64,000 bases of DNA from CAZPRY01 sp964589175 (GTDB lineage: Bacteria; Fidelibacterota; UBA2242). Of the stretch, positions 46,453 through 53,454 are shown piece after piece. The stretch is from positions 21,085-85,084 of the forward strand of contig CAZPRY010000015.1 in NCBI GenBank assembly GCA_964589175.1, given 5' to 3'. Position 1 is the stretch's first letter, and each line of letters opens with the position of its first letter. The position numbers and the translations under genes were made by a program. Below the pieces are notes generated by a model. That model searched no databases. It saw nothing but the letters and a program-made list of their open reading frames with translations, and was not told the DNA's origin.

Positions 46453-47601
46453 TCATTTAAAATTATTTACAGGAACTTGTTGCAATATACAATGAACACC
46501 ACCACCGCCTAAAAGTAATTCGCGTGACGGTATTGGTATAATTTTTCTGCCTTTAAAAACAGAGGCAAATATTTTGTATGCGTTTTCGTCATATTCCAAT
46601 GTTATTTTGTCTTCGGCAGAAGCAAACGAAGGAATTAGAACTGCACCATTACAAACATAAGAGTTCATGTATGAAGCTGGAAGTCTATCGCCAGGCAATC
46701 TTGGAATTGCATATTCAGAAGAATCTACTCCGATATGTTCTTCTTCTGTTGTACACTGAACAGGAGGTTGCGAAACTTTAATCACATTATATTTCTCGCC
46801 AAAAGCATTTTTAGCATTCACTAAAATTATGTATGCCTCAAGCGAAATATCATATTGAGGGTCTGTTTCATCATCGCACCAATTCATAAGAATTGTTTTT
46901 GAATCTGCAAAACAGCACATATTGTCAATATGTCCGTTGTTTTCCTCTATATATAAACCACGTTCCAACCAAATGAAATTTGTTACACCCAAATATTTGG
47001 TAAAAATTACTTCAATTTCTTGCAAAGAAAGATTGTTATTTCGCTTTAAAATACACTCTTTTGTTGCAATTAATGTTCCTTTGCCATCCACTTGAATTGC
47101 TCCTCCCTCCAAAACCAAAGGACAGCGGTAACGGTTAGCTTTCTCAATTTCCAAAACTTTTCTTGCAACCATATCATCTAATTTCCATGGAAAATAGGAG
47201 CCTGTTAATTCCCACGGATTTATATTGCTATTGCGCCCAATTCCGCCCCATGCATTAAAGTGCCAATCAACACCTCGTAGTTCTTTTTTATCATTTACGA
47301 CAAAAGTTGGTCCTGTATCTCTAATCCAAGCATCGTCATACGAAATTTCAACAACTCTGATACTTGGGTTTAATCTATTTCGTGAATTTTCATATTGGGA
47401 TTGCGTAACTCCCACTACAACATCTTCATAATTAGCAATAGCATTCGCTATTTCAGCAAATATTTTTTGTGCGGGTTTGGCACCCAATCGCCAAATATCA
47501 TTTCTTTCGGGCCACAGCATCCAAGTCGCTGAATGTTGTTCAAACTCGGCGGGCATAAAGAAACCTTCAACATGAGGATATTTATCAATAATAGTCATCA
47601 T
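46453..47601 (-). CDS. Agmatine deiminase / PAD-Porph family hydrolase
   Basis: 382 residues. The family opening is P.EFEQHSATWMLWPERNDIW. The guanidinium-modifying active site is complete: Asp in DDAWIRDTGPTF, Glu in VLEGGAIQVDG, His in ENNGHIDNMCCF, and the nucleophilic Cys in LLGGGGVHCILQQVP near the C-terminus. Agmatine deiminases convert agmatine to N-carbamoylputrescine; relatives citrullinate peptidyl-arginine. No signal peptide, so cytosolic. The start overlaps the SET gene stop (ATGA). Co-location with a radical SAM enzyme and a SET protein makes a modified peptide or arginine-derived small molecule worth considering as substrate. Confidence 0.88.
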   Translation of the reverse strand: MMTIIDKYPHVEGFFMPAEFEQHSATWMLWPERNDIWRLGAKPAQKIFAEIANAIANYEDVVVGVTQSQYENSRNRLNPSIRVVEISYDDAWIRDTGPTFVVNDKKELRGVDWHFNAWGGIGRNSNINPWELTGSYFPWKLDDMVARKVLEIEKANRYRCPLVLEGGAIQVDGKGTLIATKECILKRNNNLSLQEIEVIFTKYLGVTNFIWLERGLYIEENNGHIDNMCCFADSKTILMNWCDDETDPQYDISLEAYIILVNAKNAFGEKYNVIKVSQPPVQCTTEEEHIGVDSSEYAIPRLPGDRLPASYMNSYVCNGAVLIPSFASAEDKITLEYDENAYKIFASVFKGRKIIPIPSRELLLGGGGVHCILQQVPVNNFK

Positions 47602-48098
47602 AAAATATTGTTTTTAATTTTTTCTTTCAAATATGTTGCAAAATACTCAAAATATTTTTCTTGTATTTCTTTTAATTTCCAATCTCTTCCGGTTATAACT
47701 TTCCGACAATTAGTTGCCCCACAAGTACATCCAAAGGAATAATCTTCATTATCTAAAAAGGCGTAATCAATTGTAAGTTCGTCATCAATTTCAATGTCAA
47801 GTATGGCAACAAATGTAATTTCCCCTCTAATTCCACAGTTAGGATTACATGAATGATTTACATATAGTTTAATCTTATCTTCTTCTTCAGCATTAGTGGC
47901 ACCTAAATAATATGTATCATCAATAGGGTGATAACTATTGATAACTCCAGAAGAAAATATTTGCTCTCTTTTAAGAATGTGTCCACCTTTTATAAACACT
48001 ATTTCCCCTTTTTGAAAAGACTCTTTTGCAAACATTCCTTTTTTATGAGTGCTACTTTCGCGAATTTCAACTTTGTCCGATAATATTGATTTTACCAT
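47598..48098 (-). CDS. SET-domain protein (putative lysine methyltransferase)
   Basis: 166 residues from ATG 48098 (TTG 48104 also possible). This is a compact SET domain: KVEIRESSTHKKGMFAKESFQKGEIVF at the start, the SAM-binding knot NHSCNPNCGI, and DDELTIDYAF with the catalytic Tyr. A post-SET cysteine cluster follows (CTCGATNC), which with the knot Cys would bind zinc, and a basic helical tail. SET proteins methylate lysines of proteins; bacterial ones are often acquired horizontally. It lies 14 bases after the radical SAM gene and overlaps the agmatine deiminase gene, so it belongs to the cassette operon. Confidence 0.87.
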   Translation of the reverse strand: MVKSILSDKVEIRESSTHKKGMFAKESFQKGEIVFIKGGHILKREQIFSSGVINSYHPIDDTYYLGATNAEEEDKIKLYVNHSCNPNCGIRGEITFVAILDIEIDDELTIDYAFLDNEDYSFGCTCGATNCRKVITGRDWKLKEIQEKYFEYFATYLKEKIKNNIL

Positions 48099-48112
48099 AT
48101 CCAAAATAAATT

Positions 48113-49231
48113 TTATGGGTGCATATAATCAAATTTTTCAGACGCTCCAAGTTCTTTATACAAAGTCCGTATTGCTTTGCATGCAATCGGTATTTGTCCA
48201 TCTAATTTACCTGTTTCGTTCATTACTTCACCAAGACAATATCCGCTACAATGCAATTTGGCAACACAAGTTTTACAATGAGCGATATTATCTACATTGC
48301 GGCTTTGCAATGCTTTAATCTTTTCTGGATAATATTCAAATTGCTTTGTCTGTTCGTCCCATTTGCCATAAATAAAACAATCCATGTGATTTGCATTTGC
48401 TCCAAGTACCACCAAATCACAGGCAGAAACATAACCATCGGGCGTTAAATGCGGAACAGGGGTACAGGAACGACAATTTATTTTTGCTTCGCCGTCGAAA
48501 TTACAAGTCAGAAAACTACCGTAAAACACGCCTGTCTGTTTAGCGTATCGGTGTGCCTCAACAAAGTTTTGAATGTATGTGCCCATGTCAAAATGAAAGT
48601 TTGCAAGTTTTTCCTTGTCATCGCAAACGGGAATTTTATCCACAGCAGGAAATTCGGGGTCTGTCCAAATATATTTTATTCCTAAACTGTTAAAATAATC
48701 AACCATTTCTTTTTGTCGGCGTATGTTTAAGTCGGTCATCGTAACCCTTACACCTACCATTAAATTATGCTTATCCCGATTGACAAACAACCATTTTATA
48801 TTTTCTTCGATTTTGGGTGCGGAAGGTTTTTTGTGTGGGAAAGGTCGTTGTGTATTTTGAATATCGGGCGTTCCGTCAAACGACACCCATACGATATTTA
48901 TGTTGTCCAAAATCCATTTCAGAACTCTCGGACTGAAAGCGCCGTTTGTTTGAAGTTCTGCCGTAACTTCGTTTCCGCCCTTTTGTCGGGCATAGTCGGT
49001 TATTTGCCGCATTAGGTCAAATTCTTGCGTTGGCTCACCAGGTCCGTAAAAACGGATATGCCTGCTTTTATTTTTAGCAAAATATTCATCTATCCCCGCC
49101 TTTGCAATTTCCAAAGGCAGAGACTTTTCTTCAAGTTCGCCTCTTTCCTTGCTGTTATAGCAATATATACAACGCAAATTGCATTTCGTTGTCAGAAAGA
49201 ATGAAATCATTTGTTTATTGCAATGCGGCAT
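48113..49231 (-). CDS. Radical SAM enzyme with SPASM-type C-terminal cluster domain
   Basis: 372 residues, first gene of the minus-strand operon. The radical SAM motif C17xxxC21xxC24 (TTKCNLRCIYC) is followed by FYGPGEPTQEF, a GGEP-like SAM contact. The C-terminal third has cysteines in a SPASM-like arrangement (CRSCTPVPHLTPDGYVSACD and CKTCVAKLHCSGYC) for auxiliary Fe-S clusters. This layout is used by anaerobic sulfatase maturases and peptide-modifying (RiPP) enzymes. No sulfatase or obvious precursor peptide was found nearby. Oxygen-sensitive chemistry suggests an anaerobic or microaerobic host. Confidence 0.88.
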   Translation of the reverse strand: MPHCNKQMISFFLTTKCNLRCIYCYNSKERGELEEKSLPLEIAKAGIDEYFAKNKSRHIRFYGPGEPTQEFDLMRQITDYARQKGGNEVTAELQTNGAFSPRVLKWILDNINIVWVSFDGTPDIQNTQRPFPHKKPSAPKIEENIKWLFVNRDKHNLMVGVRVTMTDLNIRRQKEMVDYFNSLGIKYIWTDPEFPAVDKIPVCDDKEKLANFHFDMGTYIQNFVEAHRYAKQTGVFYGSFLTCNFDGEAKINCRSCTPVPHLTPDGYVSACDLVVLGANANHMDCFIYGKWDEQTKQFEYYPEKIKALQSRNVDNIAHCKTCVAKLHCSGYCLGEVMNETGKLDGQIPIACKAIRTLYKELGASEKFDYMHP

Positions 49232-49355
49232 AATTTTATCGTTTTTTCATAATATTTCTTCATTGGAGTCGTTATATATCCCTGTTACTTCCCAATTTTT
49301 TAGATAATAAAAACATTTTATTTCTTTTATATTGCTTTGGTTCTTTGTTAAACTT

Positions 49356-49371
49356 GCAGGTAACCATTGGC
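49356..49371 (-). other. Half attC-like site at the start of the 5-kb cassette
   Basis: Minus-strand GCCAATGGTTACCTGC: an R'-like box GTTACCT preceded by a GCC-type arm, like the GCC-AACC-GTTATG of site 2. The 9 bases GTTACCTGC are exactly complementary to the R'' box of site 2, marking the two ends of one cassette. No matching R'' half was found within 150 bases, so the site seems truncated by the palindromic insert that follows. Confidence 0.55.
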
Positions 49372-49396
49372 TAAACGCATTTCGTACCCGCCTGAC

Positions 49397-49464
49397 CCCC
49401 GACTGGTCGGGGCGGGCAGGTATCCTTCCAATTTGGCACGATATACGTCCCGAAATTTCGGGAC
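49397..49464. repeat. Two palindromes
   Basis: CCCCGAC/GTCGGGG around a 2-base centre (49397-49412) and the perfect 18-bp palindrome GTCCCGAAATTTCGGGAC (49447-49464). Similar GC-rich palindromes are scattered through Bacteroidota genomes. They may be small mobile repeats or bidirectional terminators between the divergent units. Confidence 0.6.
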
Positions 49465-49735
49465 ATTTATTTTTCTTATGGATGATGCCTTGCCGCATCG
49501 ATGGGATTGACAATCTTTCCCAATTTTTGTTTGCTGAAAGGGGTCTATATTTCAGTCGCATTTCCTGCCGAACTGTCTCGAAAAAGGCAAACTGTAAAAC
49601 GCTTACGTCCAAGCCCTGGCTTTTCACTGGGTCAACATCCTTGTACATTTGTCTGAACTTTACGCATAAAAAACGAATAATGTCAATCAAAATCATTCTT
49701 TTTACGGACAATTCCGCATTTTCTTCAATTTCCTG

Positions 49736-49764
49736 TTGACAATTTCGCGCCCAGCCCTTATTAT
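49736..49764 (+). promoter_or_regulatory. Sigma-70-like promoter
   Basis: TTGACA (49736-49741), a 17-base spacer, TATTAT (49759-49764). It leads into a leader of about 195 bases before the ATG at 49966, with a 7-bp inverted repeat CCGGCGG/CCGCCGG (49869-49896), so transcript-level control is possible. Confidence 0.6.
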
Positions 49765-49965
49765 CTTAATGTACACATAAACGCATTGCAGTTCGCCCTG
49801 GCGGCTGCCGCTTTTTGTCATTGCTTTGACAGCTTCCCTTATGGGCCTTATAGACCCGACTATAGAATCCGGCGGCGCATAGGCGTAATCCGCCGGTAAA
49901 TCTCTGGGAGTAAGTGTAACATGGTCGGCCGGAGAGCCCGGCCCGCCGCAACCAAGGAGGATATC

Positions 49966-50652
49966 ATGCCCGGCAATTTCAAGTTCTCTTACAAAGTGGT
50001 TGAAATGCTCATCGGTGCGCGCGCCCTGTGCGACATTTTCGGGGAGAACAGGGAACCGCTCGTCGCCGCACGCAGCACCTGGGTAGACCCGTTCATCGAT
50101 AATTACCGCACCCGCATCGACACCGCCATGGAGCAATATCTGGGGCACGACTTCCGGAAACGGCTGCGTGACGTCTCCCTGGAAGTCCGCACTATCATGG
50201 GCCTCGTCCTTCCCAAACTCGCGCTCTTCAAGAGCCAGATCGAATACGATTATAGCGGCGCAGCCCTGAAAAACCTGCTGGATTCCCTGGGATATTCCCG
50301 TTTCTACAAATCCGTACAGAACAAGAACCAGGAAGCGACAATCCAGATGCTCTACCAGTTCAGACAGAATATGACCGATGAACTGAAGGCCGAACTGGTC
50401 GCCAAAGGCATGGCCGCCGACCTGATCGATGGTATTATCAGCCAGATCGATGCGCTCAAAGAGGCCGATACTCTCCAGGAAAGCCTGAAAGCCTCCGGCA
50501 GCGGATTCCCCCGGGAAGCAGTGGACGAATTCAACGCTATTTACAAGGAGGCCATCGGCATCTGTAAAATCGCCCGCCAGGTCTTCCGGGCCAATCCCGA
50601 AAAACGGGCCCTTTTCACCTTTTCCCGGCTGGTCAAGCGGATGAGCGCCTGA
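49966..50652 (+). CDS. Orphan helical protein of unknown function, GC-rich
   Basis: 228 residues from ATG 49966, fixed by an AAGGAGG site 6 bases upstream; the frame is open further upstream to 49921. No family was recognised. It is mostly helical and charged, with no signal peptide or membrane segment (MPGNFKFSYKVVEMLIGARALCDIFGENREPL...). Codon use is GC-rich at third positions, unlike both the AT-rich cassette on one side and the average + strand genes on the other. It has its own strong promoter, and a phased TTCCGG repeat array begins about 30 bases after its stop. Gene and array may form a unit. Confidence 0.7.
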   Translation: MPGNFKFSYKVVEMLIGARALCDIFGENREPLVAARSTWVDPFIDNYRTRIDTAMEQYLGHDFRKRLRDVSLEVRTIMGLVLPKLALFKSQIEYDYSGAALKNLLDSLGYSRFYKSVQNKNQEATIQMLYQFRQNMTDELKAELVAKGMAADLIDGIISQIDALKEADTLQESLKASGSGFPREAVDEFNAIYKEAIGICKIARQVFRANPEKRALFTFSRLVKRMSA

Positions 50653-50684
50653 ACCGTTAGCCTTTATGTGGGCCGGACACCGGT

Positions 50685-50971
50685 TTCCGGCCAAAGGAAG
50701 GACATTCCGGGACCCGCTTACGAATTTTGCTAAACGGGATAGGGATTCCGGCGACTCAGATTCTCATTCCGGAACTTAGATATGTTTTCCGGTAACTTGG
50801 CTGTGGATTCCGGAATATGGAAACGGATTTCGGTAACTTAGATATGCTTTCCGGCAACCTGGATAGCGATTCCGGAACATGGAAATGCTTTCCGGCAATT
50901 CAGGTGTGGATTCCGAAACCCGGACGCCCATTTCGAAAGCAAAGAAGCCGGTTCCGGGCATCGCAGACTGA
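50685..50971. repeat. Degenerate TTCCGG array with 20.5-bp period
   Basis: TTCCGG or one-mismatch forms start at 50685, 50705, (gap), 50746, 50767, 50787, 50808, 50828, 50849, 50870, 50890, 50911, 50931 and 50952. Spacing is 20 or 21 bases, mostly alternating, mean about 20.5. Units of 20 bases start TTCCGGAA and units of 21 start TTCCGGTAA or TTCCGGCAA. The period is not a multiple of three, so this is a DNA- or RNA-level repeat rather than a coding one. Confidence 0.8.
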
Positions 50972-51002
50972 AGTTTAAAAACCGGACCAAAGTGAATTTC
51001 GA

Positions 51003-51191
51003 TCAATTTTTGTACAAATTAGCCTTCCTGTAATTGTATCTAAACTCCAGTTCTTTGAGGTACGAATAAAAGTGATTTCTGCTAACTTCATGACAACTTC
51101 TTAAATGGTCTAAACACATTGATAATGAGCAACTTTCGGTAATGCTCAAAATGTCAGGGTTGGTGCAGAAATTGAGTGTTTTGAATAGCAA
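51003..51191 (-). pseudogene. Transposase C-terminal fragment (IS1595/ISXO2-like)
   Basis: A 62-codon minus-strand fragment whose end, VSRNHFYSYLKELEFRYNYR, resembles the conserved C-terminus of ISXO2-type DDE transposases (HVS.KHL..YL.EF.FRYN.R). The catalytic domain is missing and no inverted repeats were seen, so it is a relic. Confidence 0.5.
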
Positions 51192-51374
51192 GGTACCGGA
51201 AAGCGGGTGACTATTAGGGGGAATAATAAATGGGATTACGTAGAGAGCATATATAGCAAAGCAGTTCTTTACAAGGAATCTAAGGAGTGCCCTTTAGCAT
51301 ATCGAATCTTTTTAGAAGACTATTTTTTCGTTCTATAGTATAGTCTTAAATGCGTTTGCACATATAAAGATTCA

Positions 51375-51518
51375 ATGGCTGAGCCTATCAAGGTAATTGC
51401 TGATCCTTTAGCAAAGCGCAGGTGTCCCTGCTGCATGAGCAATAGATGGAAATGGATTGAGACTGGTCATCGTCATTACTTTCGATTTTCTGGACCACGG
51501 CGTATAAGGCGATCTTGA
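51375..51518 (+). pseudogene. Short zinc-ribbon-like fragment, possible transposase relic
   Basis: 47 codons (MAEPIKVIADPLAKRRCPCC...GHRHYFRFSGPRR) with a CPCC motif. It recalls the C-terminal part of some transposases, but the match is weak and no ribosome site is seen. Confidence 0.25.
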
Positions 51519-52005
51519 TACCATCCTGGTACGATTAATGTAGCAAAATCGCATGTTTTCTGATAGCCCCTGAATGTCATCCCGGCAGATAAACAATTTT
51601 AGGCCGATCGAGGTTTTTTCCGAATGGCAATCGTCAATAATAATCAGCCAATAAAAGAGAAAAATCCCAATCTTATCGGGTACAATTGCGACAAGTATTC
51701 TTATTAATATCGTTTAAAAATAGTATTTGCGAGTGCTTGGAGCAGTGCTATTAGTGTATCTGCAGGTTGCGATTGATAGGCTAATATGATATCTGTCTTA
51801 TTCGCTGTGACCGTAGTTGCTGAACATATCCCGAGGAACATAGGTTGCGGAATATTGCTTAAAAAATTATCGTCTTATTGCCGAGCCAGAAGACAAACCA
51901 GATGAATTGCTTAACATGTTGTAATATATGGGGAAATAGCATTTGATTCTATTAGATCCAGACCTTTTAAGACGGGAAAAACCAGAAATAAAATGCCATT
52001 TGTAC
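51519..52005. other. Non-coding, degraded stretch
   Basis: 487 bases without a plausible gene, RNA or clear repeat; probably decayed mobile DNA upstream of the regulator promoter. Confidence 0.4.
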
Positions 52006-52034
52006 TTGACATTTGGAAAAATTATGTATAAAAT
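52006..52034 (+). promoter_or_regulatory. Promoter of the LacI-type regulator gene
   Basis: TTGACA (52006-52011), a 17-base spacer, TAAAAT (52029-52034); immediately followed by the operator array, so transcription would start inside operator 1. Confidence 0.7.
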
Positions 52035-52036
52035 GC

Positions 52037-52070
52037 AATCGTTTGCAGGAAACGTTTGCGGTAAACGTTT
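52037..52070 (+). promoter_or_regulatory. Triple LacI-family operator in 13-bp register
   Basis: AATCGTTT (52037), AAACGTTT (52050) and AAACGTTT (52063), each followed by G and spaced exactly 13 bases apart. The central CG and AAACGTTT palindrome match the LacI/GalR operator core. Position over the transcription start of the regulator gene indicates autorepression. Confidence 0.75.
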
Positions 52071-52108
52071 GTACTGATTCGAATACTCGGAATAAAAGTG
52101 TCGATAAA

Positions 52109-53119
52109 ATGAAAAGTTCGCAGGTAACCATTAAAGATATTGCCGAAAAGCTGGGTATCTCAGCTTCGACGGTATCAAGAGCGTTGCGAGACCATCCCGA
52201 TATCAGCCTTTCTACGAAAAAAATCGTCCACTCAGTCGCGGAAGAGCTGGATTATCATCCGGATTCTATCGCCCAGAGCTTAAAGCACCGAAAAACGAAC
52301 CTGATTGGCGTCATCGTTCCCGAAATCAAACATAATTTTTTCTCGGCCGCGATCAGCGGAATTGAAGATGTTGCCTATAGCGCCGGTTACGCGATCATCG
52401 TGTCTCAATCAAACGAAAGTTATGAAAGAGAGTGTCTGAATATCAGTGCTTTAATATCGAATCGCGTTGCCGGATTACTCATCTCAATCTCAGAAACAAC
52501 CACAAACGACGATCAATTCCGGCTTTTGGAACGTCAGGGAATCCCCTTTGTTTTTTTCGATCGGGTTTGCGAAAATATTGATTCTAGCAAAGTTGTTGTG
52601 GATGATTTCGGTGGAGCGTTTAAGGCCGTTGAGTACCTGATACTGTCAGGATACAAAAGAATCGCTCATTTCGCAGGCCCGAAACATTTATCCATCAGTC
52701 AACAACGGCTTGAAGGTTATCGGGCCGCTCTGAAAAAACACAAGATTCCGTTCGATGGCCGGCTTGTCATCTACAGTGGGTTGAACGAAGAAGACGGGTA
52801 CACCAGCTTTTCCCAACTTCTTGAGTTAGATCAACTGCCGGATGCCCTTTTCGCCGTTAACGATCCGGTTGCCATCGGGGCATTTGAAAATATCAGAAAA
52901 CACGGCTTGAAAATCCCTGAAAATATTGCACTCGTTGGTTTTTCCAATAATCCCGTTTCCGAATTAATTGAACCTGCCCTGACCACCATAGAACAGTCCC
53001 CTTATCAGGTAGGGAAAATAGCGGCTCAGTTATTGATCGAACAGATCAGCAATCCTGAAAATTTTATACCAAGGAAAGAGATACTAAGAACCGAACTGAT
53101 TATTCGTGATTCTACGTAA
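52109..53119 (+). CDS. LacI/GalR-family transcriptional regulator
   Basis: 336 residues from ATG 52109; an in-frame ATG at 52013 lies between the -35 and -10 elements and is rejected. The helix-turn-helix is at the N-terminus (TIKDIAEKLGISASTVSRAL), followed by the hinge helix (SIAQSLKHRKTNLIGVIVP) and a periplasmic-binding-protein-like sugar-sensing domain ending in ALVGFSNNPVSELIEPALTTIEQ. It probably represses itself through the adjacent AAACGTTT sites and controls the arabinose/fucose-type operon from 53455. The inducer is likely a sugar transported by the RbsABC-type system. Confidence 0.92.
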   Translation: MKSSQVTIKDIAEKLGISASTVSRALRDHPDISLSTKKIVHSVAEELDYHPDSIAQSLKHRKTNLIGVIVPEIKHNFFSAAISGIEDVAYSAGYAIIVSQSNESYERECLNISALISNRVAGLLISISETTTNDDQFRLLERQGIPFVFFDRVCENIDSSKVVVDDFGGAFKAVEYLILSGYKRIAHFAGPKHLSISQQRLEGYRAALKKHKIPFDGRLVIYSGLNEEDGYTSFSQLLELDQLPDALFAVNDPVAIGAFENIRKHGLKIPENIALVGFSNNPVSELIEPALTTIEQSPYQVGKIAAQLLIEQISNPENFIPRKEILRTELIIRDST

Positions 53120-53454
53120 CAGGTTTTTAGAGAAAAAAAGGATAAGGAGAATGTTTCGGACCAGAAAGAGGATTTTACCGTTATGAAAGTCAATTTATTC
53201 GATCTATTTCCTGATATCGAGCTTGGGTGAATGAAACCGGGTTAATTCCATTCGGTGCAGCAAAGGAAGTCTATTGCATAATTTAGCCAGGGAAGAAAAC
53301 CGATGAGAAATACACGAAAATGCAAATTATGCGAACATTCGCTTTGGGATGAGAAATAGGAGAAGGCAGTGTATGATCTCGGATTTCTTCTACATCACTA
53401 TAAGGATGTTTGGGTGTGAGGGATACTTAACAGATTACAAAGGGAGGCAAACCT
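53120..53454 (+). other. Intergenic leader before GH172, possible gene relic
   Basis: 335 bases. A short frame starting at 53184 (MKVNLFDLFPDIELG) stops after 15 codons and looks like a broken gene start. No AAACGTTT operator and no clear promoter were found here, so the GH172 operon may be read through from the regulator promoter or use a weak promoter. Confidence 0.35.

Larger units (their letters stand above)
49232..49735. other. Intergenic junction with no convincing gene
   Basis: 504 bases between the radical SAM gene and the promoter at 49736. It holds the leader of the minus-strand operon, a half attC site (49356-49371), two palindromes (49397-49412, 49447-49464) and about 270 bases in which both strands are partly open. 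Neither open frame has a recognisable family or ribosome site; the stretch reads like a decayed mobile or cassette remnant. Confidence 0.5.

Noticed and set aside
46453..47601. Secreted peptidylarginine deiminase of the Porphyromonas type
   Set aside because: No signal peptide or sorting domain, and the motifs follow cytosolic agmatine deiminase closely.
49247..49739. Open frames on both strands (154 and 135 codons) beside the radical SAM gene
   Set aside because: They cover each other and the palindromes, have no ribosome site and no recognised family; treated as remnant DNA.
50685..50971. CRISPR array
   Set aside because: Units are degenerate, about 20 bp with no unique spacers, and no cas genes are present.
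50776..51006. Minus-strand frame with apparent 7-residue repeats (FRNRYPGCRK-like)
   Set aside because: It is the translation of the TTCCGG array, whose 20.5-bp period is not a multiple of three, so a coding origin is unlikely.
52013..52108. Longer start for the LacI-type regulator
   Set aside because: The ATG lies between the -35 and -10 boxes of a strong promoter and the extension has no family match; the HTH begins just after 52109.
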